DNA of 43,303 nucleotides from Nitrospirae bacterium YQR-1 (GTDB taxonomy: Bacteria; Nitrospirota; Thermodesulfovibrionia; Thermodesulfovibrionales; Magnetobacteriaceae): NCBI GenBank assembly GCA_039908095.1, contig JAMOBJ010000030.1, positions 1-43,303 of the forward strand. Direction: 5' to 3'. The notes beneath the pieces are model-generated. The model was given only the letters and a program-made list of their open reading frames with translations. It made no database searches and was not told the DNA's origin. How positions within the stretch are numbered: the first letter of the stretch is position 1; each line of letters begins with the position of its first letter. Made by a program: the position numbers and the translations under genes. Positions 7,811 through 17,588 of the stretch are shown here, piece by piece.

Positions 7811-8830
7811 CTATTGTTGCTGAATAGCCGAGAATTTCCATTCATTGGTGTTGGTATCTCTGGCAAAAGTCCAGTATTCAGTAAATCTGTCGGGATTTCT
7901 GTCATCGCCGTCAATTAGTTTGCCGGATTCGTCTGTGGTGTAATCAAGCAGAGTTGCAGATATTTCCACAGTTATATAATCTTTGCCCTTTTCCTGCCAT
8001 GCCTCGGTAATTACCACCTGTTTAAGGGATATATTTTCGATTTTGTTGATCTCTCCGCGTGCTTTCAAGTTTTGCACATCGGAGTTAAAAGTTACATAAA
8101 TCTCAGGCATCATCATGTGTTTTACGGGTTCAAGGTTGCGCTTTGACCATGCATCCTGTAATTTAAAGAAAAATGTTGAAACAGCTTCCGTAAAATGGTA
8201 CTCATCAAAACGCGGGTCAAATCGTTTTATATCTGCAAGTCCTGTAACATTGTCCATAGTTTCCGCCTCTGACAGATAGTCCTGTTGTGGCTGCTCCTCG
8301 TAGCTGTTGGAATAATAACTTGTGTCTGAGGAAGTGTTGTATGCGTTGCGGCGCCGTGATTTTACCACCCTGTAGATTACATAGCCGACAACCAGCAGAA
8401 GTATGATATCAAAAAGCCCTATCCCACCGCCAAATCCACCGCCGTAGCCACCACCACCACCGCCATAGCCATAGCCGCCGCCGTAACCCGGAGAACGGAA
8501 CAGTAAACTGCCGATAGCGCCGCCAATAAGACCACCTGCCAGTGCTTTTCCAAATGTGCTGCCAAAGAAACCACTGCGCTGAGGTGCCGCCGCCTGAGGT
8601 GAAGTATAATTAGTTGATGGTCTCTGTGCCTGCACAGCGTTTAAATTTTGTTGAGATGTCTTTGGTGCACTATATGTTCTTGAACCGCGGCTGCCTGCTG
8701 AAGATGATGCTGAACTTCGGCTGCCCCCTCCACTGCTTCTGCCCCCGCCACCGGCACGGGCATATGCCTCTTCTATTACCAATGTGCTCAGAAACAATAC
8801 TATCAATAATATTGTAAAGTGTTTTTTCAT
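7811..8830 (-). CDS. Tim44-like domain membrane protein
   Basis: The 339-residue protein has an N-terminal signal peptide (cleavage likely after AYA, residue 24). A Ser/Gly-rich stretch, a GxxxG-rich hydrophobic hairpin (about 94-111) and a glycine/tyrosine-rich linker (115-137) follow, then a transmembrane helix (about 138-156). The C-terminal soluble domain (about 200-339) contains RFDPRFDEYHFTE and ends with WTFARDTNTNEWKFSAIQ, typical of the Tim44-like (PF04280) family. Family members are widespread in bacteria with no settled role; the name comes from a mitochondrial import subunit and does not imply import activity here. A 9-bp hairpin (8874-8898) lies in its leader. It is divergent from pheA. 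Confidence 0.85.
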   Translation of the reverse strand: MKKHFTILLIVLFLSTLVIEEAYARAGGGGRSSGGGSRSSASSSAGSRGSRTYSAPKTSQQNLNAVQAQRPSTNYTSPQAAAPQRSGFFGSTFGKALAGGLIGGAIGSLLFRSPGYGGGYGYGGGGGGYGGGFGGGIGLFDIILLLVVGYVIYRVVKSRRRNAYNTSSDTSYYSNSYEEQPQQDYLSEAETMDNVTGLADIKRFDPRFDEYHFTEAVSTFFFKLQDAWSKRNLEPVKHMMMPEIYVTFNSDVQNLKARGEINKIENISLKQVVITEAWQEKGKDYITVEISATLLDYTTDESGKLIDGDDRNPDRFTEYWTFARDTNTNEWKFSAIQQQ

Positions 8831-8873
8831 ATACTACCGTCCCCCTTTATTGTTGTTTTAAATTTTTAGCTTA

Positions 8874-8898
8874 AATAGAGGTGGCTGCAACCTCTATT
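8874..8898. promoter_or_regulatory. Perfect 9-bp inverted repeat between the Tim44-like gene and pheA
   Basis: aatagaggt (8874-8882) pairs with acctctatt (8890-8898) around a 7-nt loop. It lies 44 nt upstream of the Tim44-like start and could be an operator for either divergent gene or a leader hairpin. No T-run follows. I see no other gene in 8831-9067. Confidence 0.45.
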
Positions 8899-9067
8899 AC
8901 TCTCCTATTAACATTATATCATAGAGTACCCCTAATAGTCAATACGCCCCTTTTTTCAGAACTTAAAGCCGGTACTTATAAAATATTTTTGAAAATAATA
9001 AAATATAGTTGAATTAAAAGAAAAAAATCTGTTAAAGTATGTAATTGTAAGGAAGGGATTGGATGGT

Positions 9068-10153
9068 ATGGATAACAATTTATTAAAACCTTTAAGAGAG
9101 AAAATAGATGTAATTGACGAGAGAATTCTGGAGCTTCTGAATGAAAGAGCACAGATTGCGCTTGAGATAGCCGAAATAAAGAAAAGCCATAAGCTTGATT
9201 TTTATAATCCCAAAAGGGAACAGGAGATACTGGAGAGGCTTATTAAGGCTAATAAGGGAATCTTTCCAAATGATACCCTGAAGATAATTTTTAAGGAAGT
9301 ATTCTGTGCGACCCTGTCTCTGGAAAAACCCCTGACTGTAGCATATTTCGGGCCGCAGGCTACCTATACCCATCTGGCCACTATGAGATATTTTAGTTCA
9401 TCATGCTCATACCTTCCCACAAACAGCATAAAGGAGGTCTTTGAATTTGTCGATACCGGGAAGGCCGTCTTTGGTGTTGTGCCGATAGAGAATTCCAATG
9501 AGGGCGCGATAAACTACACCCTTGACATGTTTATTGATTATGACCTCAGTGTATATGCTGAAATTCTCTTAGCCATACATCACCATCTGCTCTCTACCTG
9601 TAACAACAGGGCGGAGATAAAAAGAATTTACTCTTTCCCTCAGGCAACAGTGCAGTGCAGGAAGTGGCTTGAGGCAAACATGCTGGGTGTGCCGATATTT
9701 GAAGCCGCCTCCACGGCTCAGGCTGCCTCTGTCGCCGCTGAGGAGGAAGGAGCCGCCGCTATTAGCAGCGATCTTGCAGCTAAAATCTATAATTTAAACT
9801 TTATAGAAAGAAACATTGAAAATGTTAAAGACAACGTGACCAGATTTCTTGTGATTTCAAAAGAATCGCAGGAACGCTCCGGTCACGATAAAACCCTTAT
9901 TATGTTTTCCGCAAAAGACCAGCCCGGCTCTCTGTATGATATTCTAACGCCATTTAAAAAACAAAAGATTAATCTGACAAGAATAGAGTCAAGGCCGTCT
10001 AAGAGGAGGGCGTGGGAGTATATATTTTTTGCCGAGTTTGAGGGACATATTGAAGATAAAAAAGTCAAAAAAACCCTCGTTGCCGTTAATAAACGAAGTA
10101 CCTTTTTAAAGATTTTAGGGTCATATCCACAGGTTGACACCATTGAAAAATAA
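9068..10153 (+). CDS. pheA: Bifunctional chorismate mutase / prephenate dehydratase (P-protein)
   Basis: The enzyme converts chorismate to prephenate and then to phenylpyruvate for phenylalanine synthesis. It has an AroQ-type chorismate mutase domain (about 1-85), a prephenate dehydratase domain starting at VAYFGPQATYTHLA (about 90) and including the TRF motif (NVTRFLVI, about 262), and a C-terminal ACT domain (about 275-355) carrying the ESRP motif of phenylalanine feedback binding. I chose ATG 9068, which has ggaaggga at good spacing; the TTG at 9059 would sit too close to that site. A weak promoter (TTGAAT, 17 nt, TTAAAG at 9009-9037) precedes it. It is the first gene of the aromatic operon. 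Confidence 0.95.
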   Translation: MDNNLLKPLREKIDVIDERILELLNERAQIALEIAEIKKSHKLDFYNPKREQEILERLIKANKGIFPNDTLKIIFKEVFCATLSLEKPLTVAYFGPQATYTHLATMRYFSSSCSYLPTNSIKEVFEFVDTGKAVFGVVPIENSNEGAINYTLDMFIDYDLSVYAEILLAIHHHLLSTCNNRAEIKRIYSFPQATVQCRKWLEANMLGVPIFEAASTAQAASVAAEEEGAAAISSDLAAKIYNLNFIERNIENVKDNVTRFLVISKESQERSGHDKTLIMFSAKDQPGSLYDILTPFKKQKINLTRIESRPSKRRAWEYIFFAEFEGHIEDKKVKKTLVAVNKRSTFLKILGSYPQVDTIEK

Positions 10154-10230
10154 ACTCTTTTACCGGCCCTTACTTCAGGCTGTAACTGAGCTAACAGCTT
10201 CTATTTCTGAGACAGGAGGTTTTTTTATTT

Positions 10231-11304
10231 TTGATTAGAGCACCTAAACATGTAACGGAGATAAACCCATATGTGCCGGGAAAGCCCATTGAGGAGCTGG
10301 AAAGGGAGCTCGGTATAAAAAATTCCATAAAGCTGGCTTCAAACGAAAATCCGTTGGGACCGTCTCCAATGGCGGTTGCTGAGTTACAGATGTTTATCCC
10401 TTCTCTGAACCGCTACCCAGACGGCGGAAGTTACCGTTTAATTTCCGCCCTGTCCAATCATTTAAATGTGCGCCCTGAGGAACTAATAGTCGGCCATGGC
10501 TCAAACGAACTGCTGGATATTGCGGCACGGACGTTTATGCAGCCCTCGGATGAGGCTGTGATGGGGCATCCGTCTTTTGTTGTGTATCGCAATTGCACGC
10601 AAAAAGTTAACGCAGTGCCGGTCTCCGTTGCCCTTACCCCGGATAAGCGTCATGACCTCAGAGCAATGGCTGCCAAAATTACCCAGAAAACGAAAATTGT
10701 TTTCATCGCTAACCCAAATAATCCCACCGGCACCATTGTGACAAGAGATGAGTTTGACGCCTTTATGGAAAACCTCAGAGACGATATTCTTGTGGTGGTT
10801 GATGAGGCATATTTTGAGTACGTGCAGGACAGCCGAAATGCTGATAGTATGAAACATTTCCGTGCCGGTAAGACCATTTTAATACTGAGAACTTTCTCAA
10901 AAATCCACGGACTGGCCGGACTAAGAATCGGCTATGGGATAGCCGCCCCTGAGATTATAAACGAGATGAATAAGGTGAGAGAGCCTTTTAATACCAACAC
11001 ATTGGCACAGGCTGCGGCGGTTGCCGCCCTTGCCGACAAAGCCCACGTTGCACGCTCAGTGACCGCCAACGAGGACGGCAAACAATTCCTTTATAATGAG
11101 TTATCGAAAATGAGCGTTAACTTCACTAAAACGGAAACCAATTTCTTATATATAGACTTAAAAAAAGATGCAAAAGAGGTATATAAAAAAATGCTGCAAA
11201 AAGGTATGATAGTACGTCCGATGGGGGAGAGCTCTTTAAGGGTGACAATAGGACTACAGGTGGAAAATGAGGCTTTCGTCAGAATTTTCAAGGAGGTTAT
11301 GTAA
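10231..11304 (+). CDS. hisC: Histidinol-phosphate / aromatic aminotransferase (HisC family)
   Basis: This is a PLP-dependent fold type I aminotransferase of 357 residues. It shows the HisC features SNENPLGPSP near the N-terminus, NPNNPTGT, and the Schiff-base lysine in TFSKIHGLAG (Lys224). HisC enzymes make histidinol phosphate. Placed between pheA and aroF, this one probably also, or instead, transaminates phenylpyruvate and 4-hydroxyphenylpyruvate. The start is TTG 10231 with aggagg at 10214-10219. The 77 nt after pheA hold only this ribosome binding site and weak dyads. Whether its main role is histidine or aromatic amino acids is not decidable from sequence. Confidence 0.9.
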   Translation: MIRAPKHVTEINPYVPGKPIEELERELGIKNSIKLASNENPLGPSPMAVAELQMFIPSLNRYPDGGSYRLISALSNHLNVRPEELIVGHGSNELLDIAARTFMQPSDEAVMGHPSFVVYRNCTQKVNAVPVSVALTPDKRHDLRAMAAKITQKTKIVFIANPNNPTGTIVTRDEFDAFMENLRDDILVVVDEAYFEYVQDSRNADSMKHFRAGKTILILRTFSKIHGLAGLRIGYGIAAPEIINEMNKVREPFNTNTLAQAAAVAALADKAHVARSVTANEDGKQFLYNELSKMSVNFTKTETNFLYIDLKKDAKEVYKKMLQKGMIVRPMGESSLRVTIGLQVENEAFVRIFKEVM

Positions 11305-11307
11305 AGG

Positions 11308-12333
11308 ATGGATATTATAGTATTAAAACAAAGTGCATCACAGGAATCAATAAACAACTTGATAAAGAAAGTTGAAGGCAAGGGGCTGACGGTAAATATC
11401 TCAAAGGGTACTGAACGCACAGTCTTAGGGGTGATAGGGGATACCTCGAAGTTTTCGGATGATGAGGTTAACGCCATCAGGGCTATGCATGGTGTAGAGG
11501 ATGTTATGCGCATAGTGAAACCCTACAAGCTTGCCAGCCGTGATTTCAAAAAGGAAAATACGGTAATAGATGTTGGCGGCATAAAAATCGGCGGCGGCTT
11601 CATACCGGTCATAGCCGGGCCGTGTGCCATAGAAAGCCGTGAAATTTTACTGTCTATAGCGGAAAAAGTAAAAGAGGCCGGAGCCTCTTTTATAAGAGGG
11701 GGAGCTTATAAGCCGCGCACGTCGCCCTATACGTTTCAGGGGCTTGGCGAGGAGGGGCTTGAGATTTTAGCCGAGGCAAGGGAAAAAACAGGTATGCCCA
11801 TTGTAACTGAGCTTATGGACCCGCGTGATTTAGATACAATGCTGAAATACACTGATATAATTCAGATAGGAACCAGAAATATGCAGAACTTCCGTCTTCT
11901 TCTGGAGGTGGGCTCCTGCAACAGGCCGGTCTTACTCAAGCGCGGACTAAGCGCCACCATTAAGGAATGGCTTATGGCTGCCGAGTATATAATGTCACGT
12001 GGAAACCACAACGTGATACTGTGCGAAAGAGGGATAAGAACCTTTGAAACGACAACAAGAAACACGCTGGACCTAAGCTGTGTTCCGGTGCTTAAGCAGC
12101 TGACCCATCTTCCGGTTATTGTGGATCCCTCACATGCGGTAGGACGTTGGGACCTTGTGCAGCCTATGTCGCTGGCTTCCGTGGCGGCAGGGACGGATGG
12201 TCTTATCATTGAAGTTCATACTAATCCTGAAGAGGCGTTTTCAGATGGCGAGCAATCACTTAAGCCGGAGGTTTTCAGTGCCCTAATGAAACAGTTAAAG
12301 CCAATAGCGGCGGCTGTTGGAAGGGAAATATAA
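11308..12333 (+). CDS. aroF: 3-deoxy-7-phosphoheptulonate (DAHP) synthase
   Basis: DAHP synthase catalyses the first shikimate-pathway step, condensing PEP with erythrose 4-phosphate. The 341-residue protein belongs to the type I-beta group. It has an N-terminal ferredoxin-like regulatory domain (about 1-70) followed by the TIM barrel with [32 protein letters not shown] and the HAVGRW region. It starts 3 nt after hisC; the aaggagg at 11290-11297 inside the end of hisC serves it. The N-terminal domain in this group normally carries allosteric control by tyrosine, phenylalanine or prephenate; which effector applies here is unknown. Confidence 0.95.
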   Translation: MDIIVLKQSASQESINNLIKKVEGKGLTVNISKGTERTVLGVIGDTSKFSDDEVNAIRAMHGVEDVMRIVKPYKLASRDFKKENTVIDVGGIKIGGGFIPVIAGPCAIESREILLSIAEKVKEAGASFIRGGAYKPRTSPYTFQGLGEEGLEILAEAREKTGMPIVTELMDPRDLDTMLKYTDIIQIGTRNMQNFRLLLEVGSCNRPVLLKRGLSATIKEWLMAAEYIMSRGNHNVILCERGIRTFETTTRNTLDLSCVPVLKQLTHLPVIVDPSHAVGRWDLVQPMSLASVAAGTDGLIIEVHTNPEEAFSDGEQSLKPEVFSALMKQLKPIAAAVGREI

Positions 12334-12355
12334 GGGAAAAAGGGGTTATGGGTTA

Positions 12356-13249
12356 TTGTATTTTGAAAAAATAGCAATTCTGGGCGTAGGTCTTATGGGC
12401 GCCTCTTTTGCCAGGGCCGTCAGAAAACTTGGGGTTACCTCAAGGATATGCGGTTATGGCAGAAACGAAGAAAGTTTAATAAGGGCTAAGAAAGACGGAA
12501 TAATAGACTGTTATGATACCACTTTAAGCAGCCTGGCCGACGGTGCCGATTTAATCCTTCTGGCAACTCCGGCAGGCACCTTTGAAACCCTGGCTACCCA
12601 AATCAGTCCGTATTTAATGCAAGGTGCCATTGTTACCGACGTCGGCAGCGTAAAGGGCTCTCTTGTTTATACTCTTGAGGAGCTTATGCCTGAAGGTGTG
12701 CATTTCGTAGGTGCTCACCCTATCGCAGGTAAAGACCAGTCCGGAATGTCGGCATCCTCGGATTGCCTCTACAATAACGCACTCTGTATAGTAACCCCCA
12801 CCGGCAAGACAGACCGGCCGTCTTTGGAAACTGTCAAGACTCTCTGGAAGTTAATCGGTTGTTCGATTAAAACCCTCACACCTGAAAAGCACGATGAGAT
12901 ATTCTCCTCTATAAGCCATCTGCCCCACATTGTTGCCTACGCTATGGTTAACACAATCGCCGGTATTGATAACGGATTTTTTGAATATGCCGGTAAAGGT
13001 TTTAAAGATACTACAAGAATAGCTGGAAGCTCACCGGACATCTGGAGTGACATCTGTCTTCTCAATAAAGAAAATATAACTAATCACATCGGGATTTATA
13101 TAGAAAAACTCAACGCCATATTAACACACATTAAGAATTCCAATAAAGACGGACTCTTAAAGGAATTTGACAATGCAAGGGCATTGAGAAATGATATAAA
13201 AACAGACGTTTCAAATACCGGCATAGAGGATTGTATAGACAATGTCTGA
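12356..13249 (+). CDS. tyrA: Prephenate dehydrogenase
   Basis: TyrA oxidatively decarboxylates prephenate to 4-hydroxyphenylpyruvate for tyrosine. The NAD-binding glycine motif ILGVGLMGAS is at the N-terminus, with GAHPIAGKDQSG and the histidine of SSISHLPHIVAYA in the catalytic region. There is no ACT domain, giving the short (about 297 residue) form. I favour TTG 12356, preceded by aagggaaaaagggg; the open frame extends to TTG 12317, inside aroF, which is less likely. Its end overlaps aroA by 8 nt, indicating coupled translation. Confidence 0.92.
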   Translation: MYFEKIAILGVGLMGASFARAVRKLGVTSRICGYGRNEESLIRAKKDGIIDCYDTTLSSLADGADLILLATPAGTFETLATQISPYLMQGAIVTDVGSVKGSLVYTLEELMPEGVHFVGAHPIAGKDQSGMSASSDCLYNNALCIVTPTGKTDRPSLETVKTLWKLIGCSIKTLTPEKHDEIFSSISHLPHIVAYAMVNTIAGIDNGFFEYAGKGFKDTTRIAGSSPDIWSDICLLNKENITNHIGIYIEKLNAILTHIKNSNKDGLLKEFDNARALRNDIKTDVSNTGIEDCIDNV

Positions 13250-14534
13250 CAGTATAACATTGTCAAAAGCCGGTTGTTTAAAGGGAGAGCTTAAGTCGCC
13301 CCCTGATAAATCCATATCACATCGGGCTGTGTTTATTTCGTCCCTTGCAGAGGGCGTCTCTGTAGTTAAAAACTTTCTGTACGCAGAGGACCCAAAGGCT
13401 ACTGTGGGTGCTTTCAGAAATCTTGGGGTGGAAATAACTGAGCGTAAAGATGAGCTCATAATAACCGGCAAAGGCTCAAATGCTCTGAAGGAACCCTCAG
13501 ATGTTATAGATTGTATGAACTCAGGAACTACAATGAGGCTTTTACTGGGGGTACTATCCGGATGCCGCTTCAGCAGTGTGTTAACAGGGGATAGTTCCTT
13601 AAGAAAGAGACCGATGGCAAGAGTTACAGTGCCGCTTAGGCGGATGAATGCCCAATTTATAGGAAGGGAAGACGGCAGGTATGCCCCGATTGCGGTAAAA
13701 GGCGGTGGTCTTAAAGCAATAGACTACACTATGCCGATACCCTCTGCACAGGTTAAGTCCTCGGTACTTCTTGCCGGTTTAAACGCAGAGGGAATTACCT
13801 CGGTTACAGAGTCTGCAAAGTCACGCGACCACACCGAACGTATGCTTAAAACCTTTGGCGCCAATATAACCGTTAACGGCCTTAGTGTAACAATAGACGG
13901 CACAAACACACTTACCGCCGCTGAGATAACAGTGCCTGGAGATATATCCTCAGCCGCTTTTTTCTTAGCCGGAGCCGCCATTGTTGCAGGCTCTGAGATA
14001 GTGGTTAAAGGCGTGGGGCTAAACAAGACAAGAACCGGATTTATTGATGCGCTCATTGCTATGGGAGTGCAGGTTGAAATCAATGAAGACAAACAGCTTC
14101 AGGATGAGCCACAAGGGGATATATGCGTAAAATACACTGACGGTTTAAGGGCTTTTACCCTTGACGCTCCTGATATTCCCGCACTGATAGACGAATTCCC
14201 GATTCTGTGTGTGCTGGGTTTGTGTGCACATGGGGTTACCGAAATAAGGGGGGCTGAGGAGTTAAGAGTAAAGGAATCCGACAGGATAACTGCAATGGCC
14301 GGTGAGTTAAGAAAGATGGGAGCGGTAATTGAGGAATATCCCGACGGAGTAGCCATGGAGGGTCCTCAGGAGCTCTACGGCGCGGTAGTGGAAAGCCACG
14401 GAGACCACCGTATAGCGATGGCTCTGTCAATAGCCGCACTTGTTGCAAAGGGGCAAACTACAATTAACGGGATATCCTCGGTGGAGATATCGTATCCCGG
14501 GTTTTTTGAACAATTAAGGAGATTAACCGTATAA
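13242..14534 (+). CDS. aroA: 3-phosphoshikimate 1-carboxyvinyltransferase (EPSP synthase)
   Basis: EPSP synthase joins PEP and shikimate-3-phosphate. The 430-residue protein has the expected SPPDKSISHR (19-28), NSGTTMRLL, LTGDSSLRKRPM and the C-terminal ESDR and ESHGDHRIAMA motifs. All landmark residues are present. The NSGTTMRLL form resembles the Bacillus-type enzymes more than the E. coli GNAGTAMR form. The ATG lies within the end of tyrA (ATGTCTGA overlap). cmk follows after 6 nt. Confidence 0.96.
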   Translation: MSDSITLSKAGCLKGELKSPPDKSISHRAVFISSLAEGVSVVKNFLYAEDPKATVGAFRNLGVEITERKDELIITGKGSNALKEPSDVIDCMNSGTTMRLLLGVLSGCRFSSVLTGDSSLRKRPMARVTVPLRRMNAQFIGREDGRYAPIAVKGGGLKAIDYTMPIPSAQVKSSVLLAGLNAEGITSVTESAKSRDHTERMLKTFGANITVNGLSVTIDGTNTLTAAEITVPGDISSAAFFLAGAAIVAGSEIVVKGVGLNKTRTGFIDALIAMGVQVEINEDKQLQDEPQGDICVKYTDGLRAFTLDAPDIPALIDEFPILCVLGLCAHGVTEIRGAEELRVKESDRITAMAGELRKMGAVIEEYPDGVAMEGPQELYGAVVESHGDHRIAMALSIAALVAKGQTTINGISSVEISYPGFFEQLRRLTV

Positions 14535-14540
14535 AGTACT

Positions 14541-15179
14541 ATGCCAAGGGTAATAGCGATAGACGGCCCTGCGGGGGCCGGAAAGAGCACTGTGGCAAAG
14601 GAGCTCTCAAGGCGGCTTGGGTTTAATTACCTGGATACCGGCGCACTGTATCGTGCAACAGCGCTTAAACTTGTAACGGCGGGGTTGGACGAGCAGGCAT
14701 CTGATGGTGAGATTATGGAAATATTAAAAGATACAAACATAGAGTTTTCCGGAGACAGTGTTTTTCTGGATAATAAGGATGTCTCAGGGCAAATAAGAGC
14801 GCCTGAGATTGGGCATTATACCTCGGTGTTTTCATCCAAAAAGGTAGTCAGGGATTTTTTGCTTATCGTACAGAAAGAGGCAGGCGGCAGGACTAATCTG
14901 GTGGCCGAGGGCAGGGATATGGCAACAGTTGTATTCCCTGAGGCCGACAGGAAATTCTTTATAACCGCTGATGAACAGGTCAGGGCGGCAAGACGTTACA
15001 GCCAACTTAACGGCACAGTGAGTTTTGATAGCGCTCTCAGTGACGTCAGGGAGCGTGACAGAAGAGACACGGGACGGGCAAATGCACCTCTTAAGAGGGC
15101 TGCGGATGCCATAGAGATAGACACCACGGGCAAGGATGTGGAAGAGGTGCTTAGTGAGATGATGAGGAAGATAGGTTGA
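14541..15179 (+). CDS. cmk: Cytidylate kinase
   Basis: CMP/dCMP kinase phosphorylates CMP and dCMP with ATP. The 212-residue protein has the P-loop GPAGAGKS (9-16), the LDTGALYRA nucleotide-binding segment, EGRDMATVVFP, and the RDRRDTGRANAPL lid region. Length is typical. It is placed between aroA and ispH/rpsA, an arrangement related to the widespread cmk-rpsA linkage. Its stop (TGA 15177-15179) overlaps the TTG start of ispH. Confidence 0.96.
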   Translation: MPRVIAIDGPAGAGKSTVAKELSRRLGFNYLDTGALYRATALKLVTAGLDEQASDGEIMEILKDTNIEFSGDSVFLDNKDVSGQIRAPEIGHYTSVFSSKKVVRDFLLIVQKEAGGRTNLVAEGRDMATVVFPEADRKFFITADEQVRAARRYSQLNGTVSFDSALSDVRERDRRDTGRANAPLKRAADAIEIDTTGKDVEEVLSEMMRKIG

Positions 15180-16027
15180 AAGTGACAGTGGCACAGCGGG
15201 CGGGTTTTTGTTTTGGCGTTAAGAGGGCGGTCAATATAGCCTTTGACATGGCCTCAAAAAGAGAGGGCGTCTGTACGCTGGGCCCGATAATTCATAATCC
15301 GCAGGTGGTGGAGCGGTTGAGTGAACAGGGAGTAAGGTGTGTAAATGACCCTGAGCCCGGCGTAAAGTCACTGATAATCCGCACCCACGGTATCCCCCTT
15401 GACATGTATGAGAAGATTTCGACCACAGGGCTTGAGATAGTGGATGCAACGTGCCCGTTTGTTAAAAAAGCACAACAATATGCTAAACTCCTGAGAGAGG
15501 AAAATTATCAGGTAATAGTGCTTGGGGACAGGGACCATCCTGAAGTCAAGTCAATAATGAGCTATGCCGGCACAGATGCTGTGGTGCTTAAAGAGGGTGA
15601 GTTGCCGGAGAGGCTGAAAATGAAAGTCGGAGTGGTTGTGCAGACAACGCAACCGGTCTCGGCTCTGACAAAGCTGGTCTCAGGCATTGTGGATAGAGTC
15701 AAAGAGTTAAAAGTCTTCAATACCATCTGTAATTCTACGGCGCTTCGGCTTAAAGAGACAAGCGAGATATCATCAAGCGTTGATGTGATGATAATAGCCG
15801 GTGGTAAAAACAGCGCCAATACTACCCAGCTTGCCAATCATTGTCGTTTGCTGGGAGTGAAAACCTACCATATAGAGACAGCCCCGGAGCTGCAGAGTGA
15901 GTGGTTTGACGGTGTTACACATGTTGGAATAACAGCCGGGGCCTCCACTCCGGATTGGATAATAGATGAGATAGTAGAAAGAATTAATCATATAGGGGGC
16001 ATAACAGGTAATGGAATTACAGAATAA
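15176..16027 (+). CDS. ispH: 4-hydroxy-3-methylbut-2-enyl diphosphate reductase
   Basis: IspH is the [4Fe-4S] enzyme of the last MEP-pathway step, making IPP and DMAPP. The three cluster cysteines are present: Cys12 (GFCFGVKRA), Cys93 (DATCPFV) and Cys185 (TICNST). THGI and GASTPDWIIDE are also present. The start is TTG 15176 in a TTGA overlap with the cmk stop, with gaggaag upstream. The end overlaps rpsA by 17 nt. The 283-residue length is normal for the form without an S1 fusion; here S1 is the separate next gene. Confidence 0.95.
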   Translation: MKVTVAQRAGFCFGVKRAVNIAFDMASKREGVCTLGPIIHNPQVVERLSEQGVRCVNDPEPGVKSLIIRTHGIPLDMYEKISTTGLEIVDATCPFVKKAQQYAKLLREENYQVIVLGDRDHPEVKSIMSYAGTDAVVLKEGELPERLKMKVGVVVQTTQPVSALTKLVSGIVDRVKELKVFNTICNSTALRLKETSEISSSVDVMIIAGGKNSANTTQLANHCRLLGVKTYHIETAPELQSEWFDGVTHVGITAGASTPDWIIDEIVERINHIGGITGNGITE

Positions 16028-17579
16028 CGATTTAGAACAACTCTACGCCGGTACATTTAAGAGTATAAGTCCCGGAATGATACTGACCGGCAAGGTAGTA
16101 TCCAAAAAACACGACGCCATAATTGTTGACATTGGTTATAAGTCCGAGGGGTTTATTCCTATTGACGATTTTACCAATGATGAGCTTCTGGAGTTAAAAG
16201 AGGGAAGTGACATCGAGGTGCTGGTGTCGTCCATAAAGGACTCAGAGGGCACAATTACTCTGTCTAAGAGCAAGGCAAAGATTCTTAAAACGCAAAAACG
16301 ATTACAGCGCTCTTTGGAAGAGGGAACGGTGCTTGAAGGTAAAATTGTAGAGAAAACAAAGGGAGGTTTCTTTGTAGATATATCCGGTGTAAAGGCATTT
16401 TTGCCCGGCTCGCAGTATGATGTAAAGCAATTGAAATCTTATGACGACGCCATTGGGCAGAATTGTAAATTTAAGGTACTCAAACTCAACAACAAGCTCA
16501 ACAACGTCATAGTGTCCCGCCGTGCGGTCATAGAGGAGGAAAAGCACAAGAAAAAAAGTGTCACGCTGGAGCTCATAAAAGAGGGCGCAATTCTTAGCGG
16601 TGTGGTTAAAAACATAACCGACTACGGCGTTTTTGTAGATCTCGGAGAGGTGGACGGACTCTTGCATATCTCTGATATTTCATGGGGAAGGATAAACCAT
16701 CCGTCGGATTATTTTAAAGTCGGTGATAAGATAGAGGTTCTGGTGCTTAAGTATGAGCCGGAGTCGGAAAAGGTCACGCTTGGATACAAACAGAAAAAGG
16801 CTGATCCGTGGATAGATATAGAAACGAGATATACCGAGGCTAAGACGGTGGAAGGTAAGGTGGTGGGGATAACCGATTACGGGGCATTTGTAGAGCTTGA
16901 GGATGGTGTGGAGGGACTGGTGCATGTCTCTGAGCTTGACTGGTCACCACGCCCCGGACACCCGTCAAAGTATTTGGAGATAGGAGATGAGGTAAGTGCT
17001 GTCATACTTAAGATAGAAAATGCCCAGAGGCGGATATCCCTTGGTATCAAGCAACTTAAACCCAAACCATGGGAAGTGGTGTCTCAGAAGTACAAGGTTG
17101 GGCAGAAAGTTACAGGGAAAGTGCGGACGATTACGGACTTTGGAGTTTTTGTCGGTATGCCGGAGGGTGTTGATGCGCTTATTCATATCTCTGATATATC
17201 GTGGACTAAGCACATAAAGCATCCCTCTGAGGTATTCCGGTTAAAGCAGAGGCTGGAAGCCGTGGTGTTAAGCCTTGAGCCGGATAAAAAACGAATGCTG
17301 CTGGGAATAAAGCAAATGAAGCCCGATCCGTGGATAAGTGAAATACCGCAGCGATTTAAAATAGGTGACGACGTAAACTGCAAAGTGTTGAGAGTTACGG
17401 AGTTTGGGCTTTTTGTTGAAATAGAGGACAGTGTAGAGGGACTTGTGTATGCATCTGAGATAGTTAAAAACGGCGACAGAGATTACACTGAGGGCGACCC
17501 GCTTGTGGCAACCATAATAAAACTTGATTTTGAACAGAGAAAAATCGGCTTAAGCATGCTGGGGTTAAAAGGGAAGTAA
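16011..17579 (+). CDS. rpsA: 30S ribosomal protein S1
   Basis: The 522-residue protein contains six S1/OB repeats. Their starts are recognisable as GMILTGKVV, GTVLEGKIV, GAILSGVVKNITDYGVFVDL, KTVEGKVVGITDYGAFVEL, GQKVTGKVRTITDFGVFVGM and GDDVNCKVLRVTEFGLFVEI. Repeats 3-5 are the best conserved (HISDISW-type ends), as expected for the mRNA-binding part. It binds single-stranded mRNA and aids initiation on the 30S subunit. It overlaps the end of ispH by 17 nt and is followed after 9 nt by sppA. Confidence 0.96.
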   Translation: MELQNNDLEQLYAGTFKSISPGMILTGKVVSKKHDAIIVDIGYKSEGFIPIDDFTNDELLELKEGSDIEVLVSSIKDSEGTITLSKSKAKILKTQKRLQRSLEEGTVLEGKIVEKTKGGFFVDISGVKAFLPGSQYDVKQLKSYDDAIGQNCKFKVLKLNNKLNNVIVSRRAVIEEEKHKKKSVTLELIKEGAILSGVVKNITDYGVFVDLGEVDGLLHISDISWGRINHPSDYFKVGDKIEVLVLKYEPESEKVTLGYKQKKADPWIDIETRYTEAKTVEGKVVGITDYGAFVELEDGVEGLVHVSELDWSPRPGHPSKYLEIGDEVSAVILKIENAQRRISLGIKQLKPKPWEVVSQKYKVGQKVTGKVRTITDFGVFVGMPEGVDALIHISDISWTKHIKHPSEVFRLKQRLEAVVLSLEPDKKRMLLGIKQMKPDPWISEIPQRFKIGDDVNCKVLRVTEFGLFVEIEDSVEGLVYASEIVKNGDRDYTEGDPLVATIIKLDFEQRKIGLSMLGLKGK

Positions 17580-17588
17580 GGTGTAACT

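Noticed and set aside
8981..9009. Second promoter candidate TTGAAA/TATAGT before pheA
   Set aside because: The spacing is only 9 nt, too short for sigma70.
10154..10230. Possible T-box or attenuator between pheA and hisC
   Set aside because: Only a weak 5-bp dyad is present and no T-box consensus or terminator hairpin is visible.
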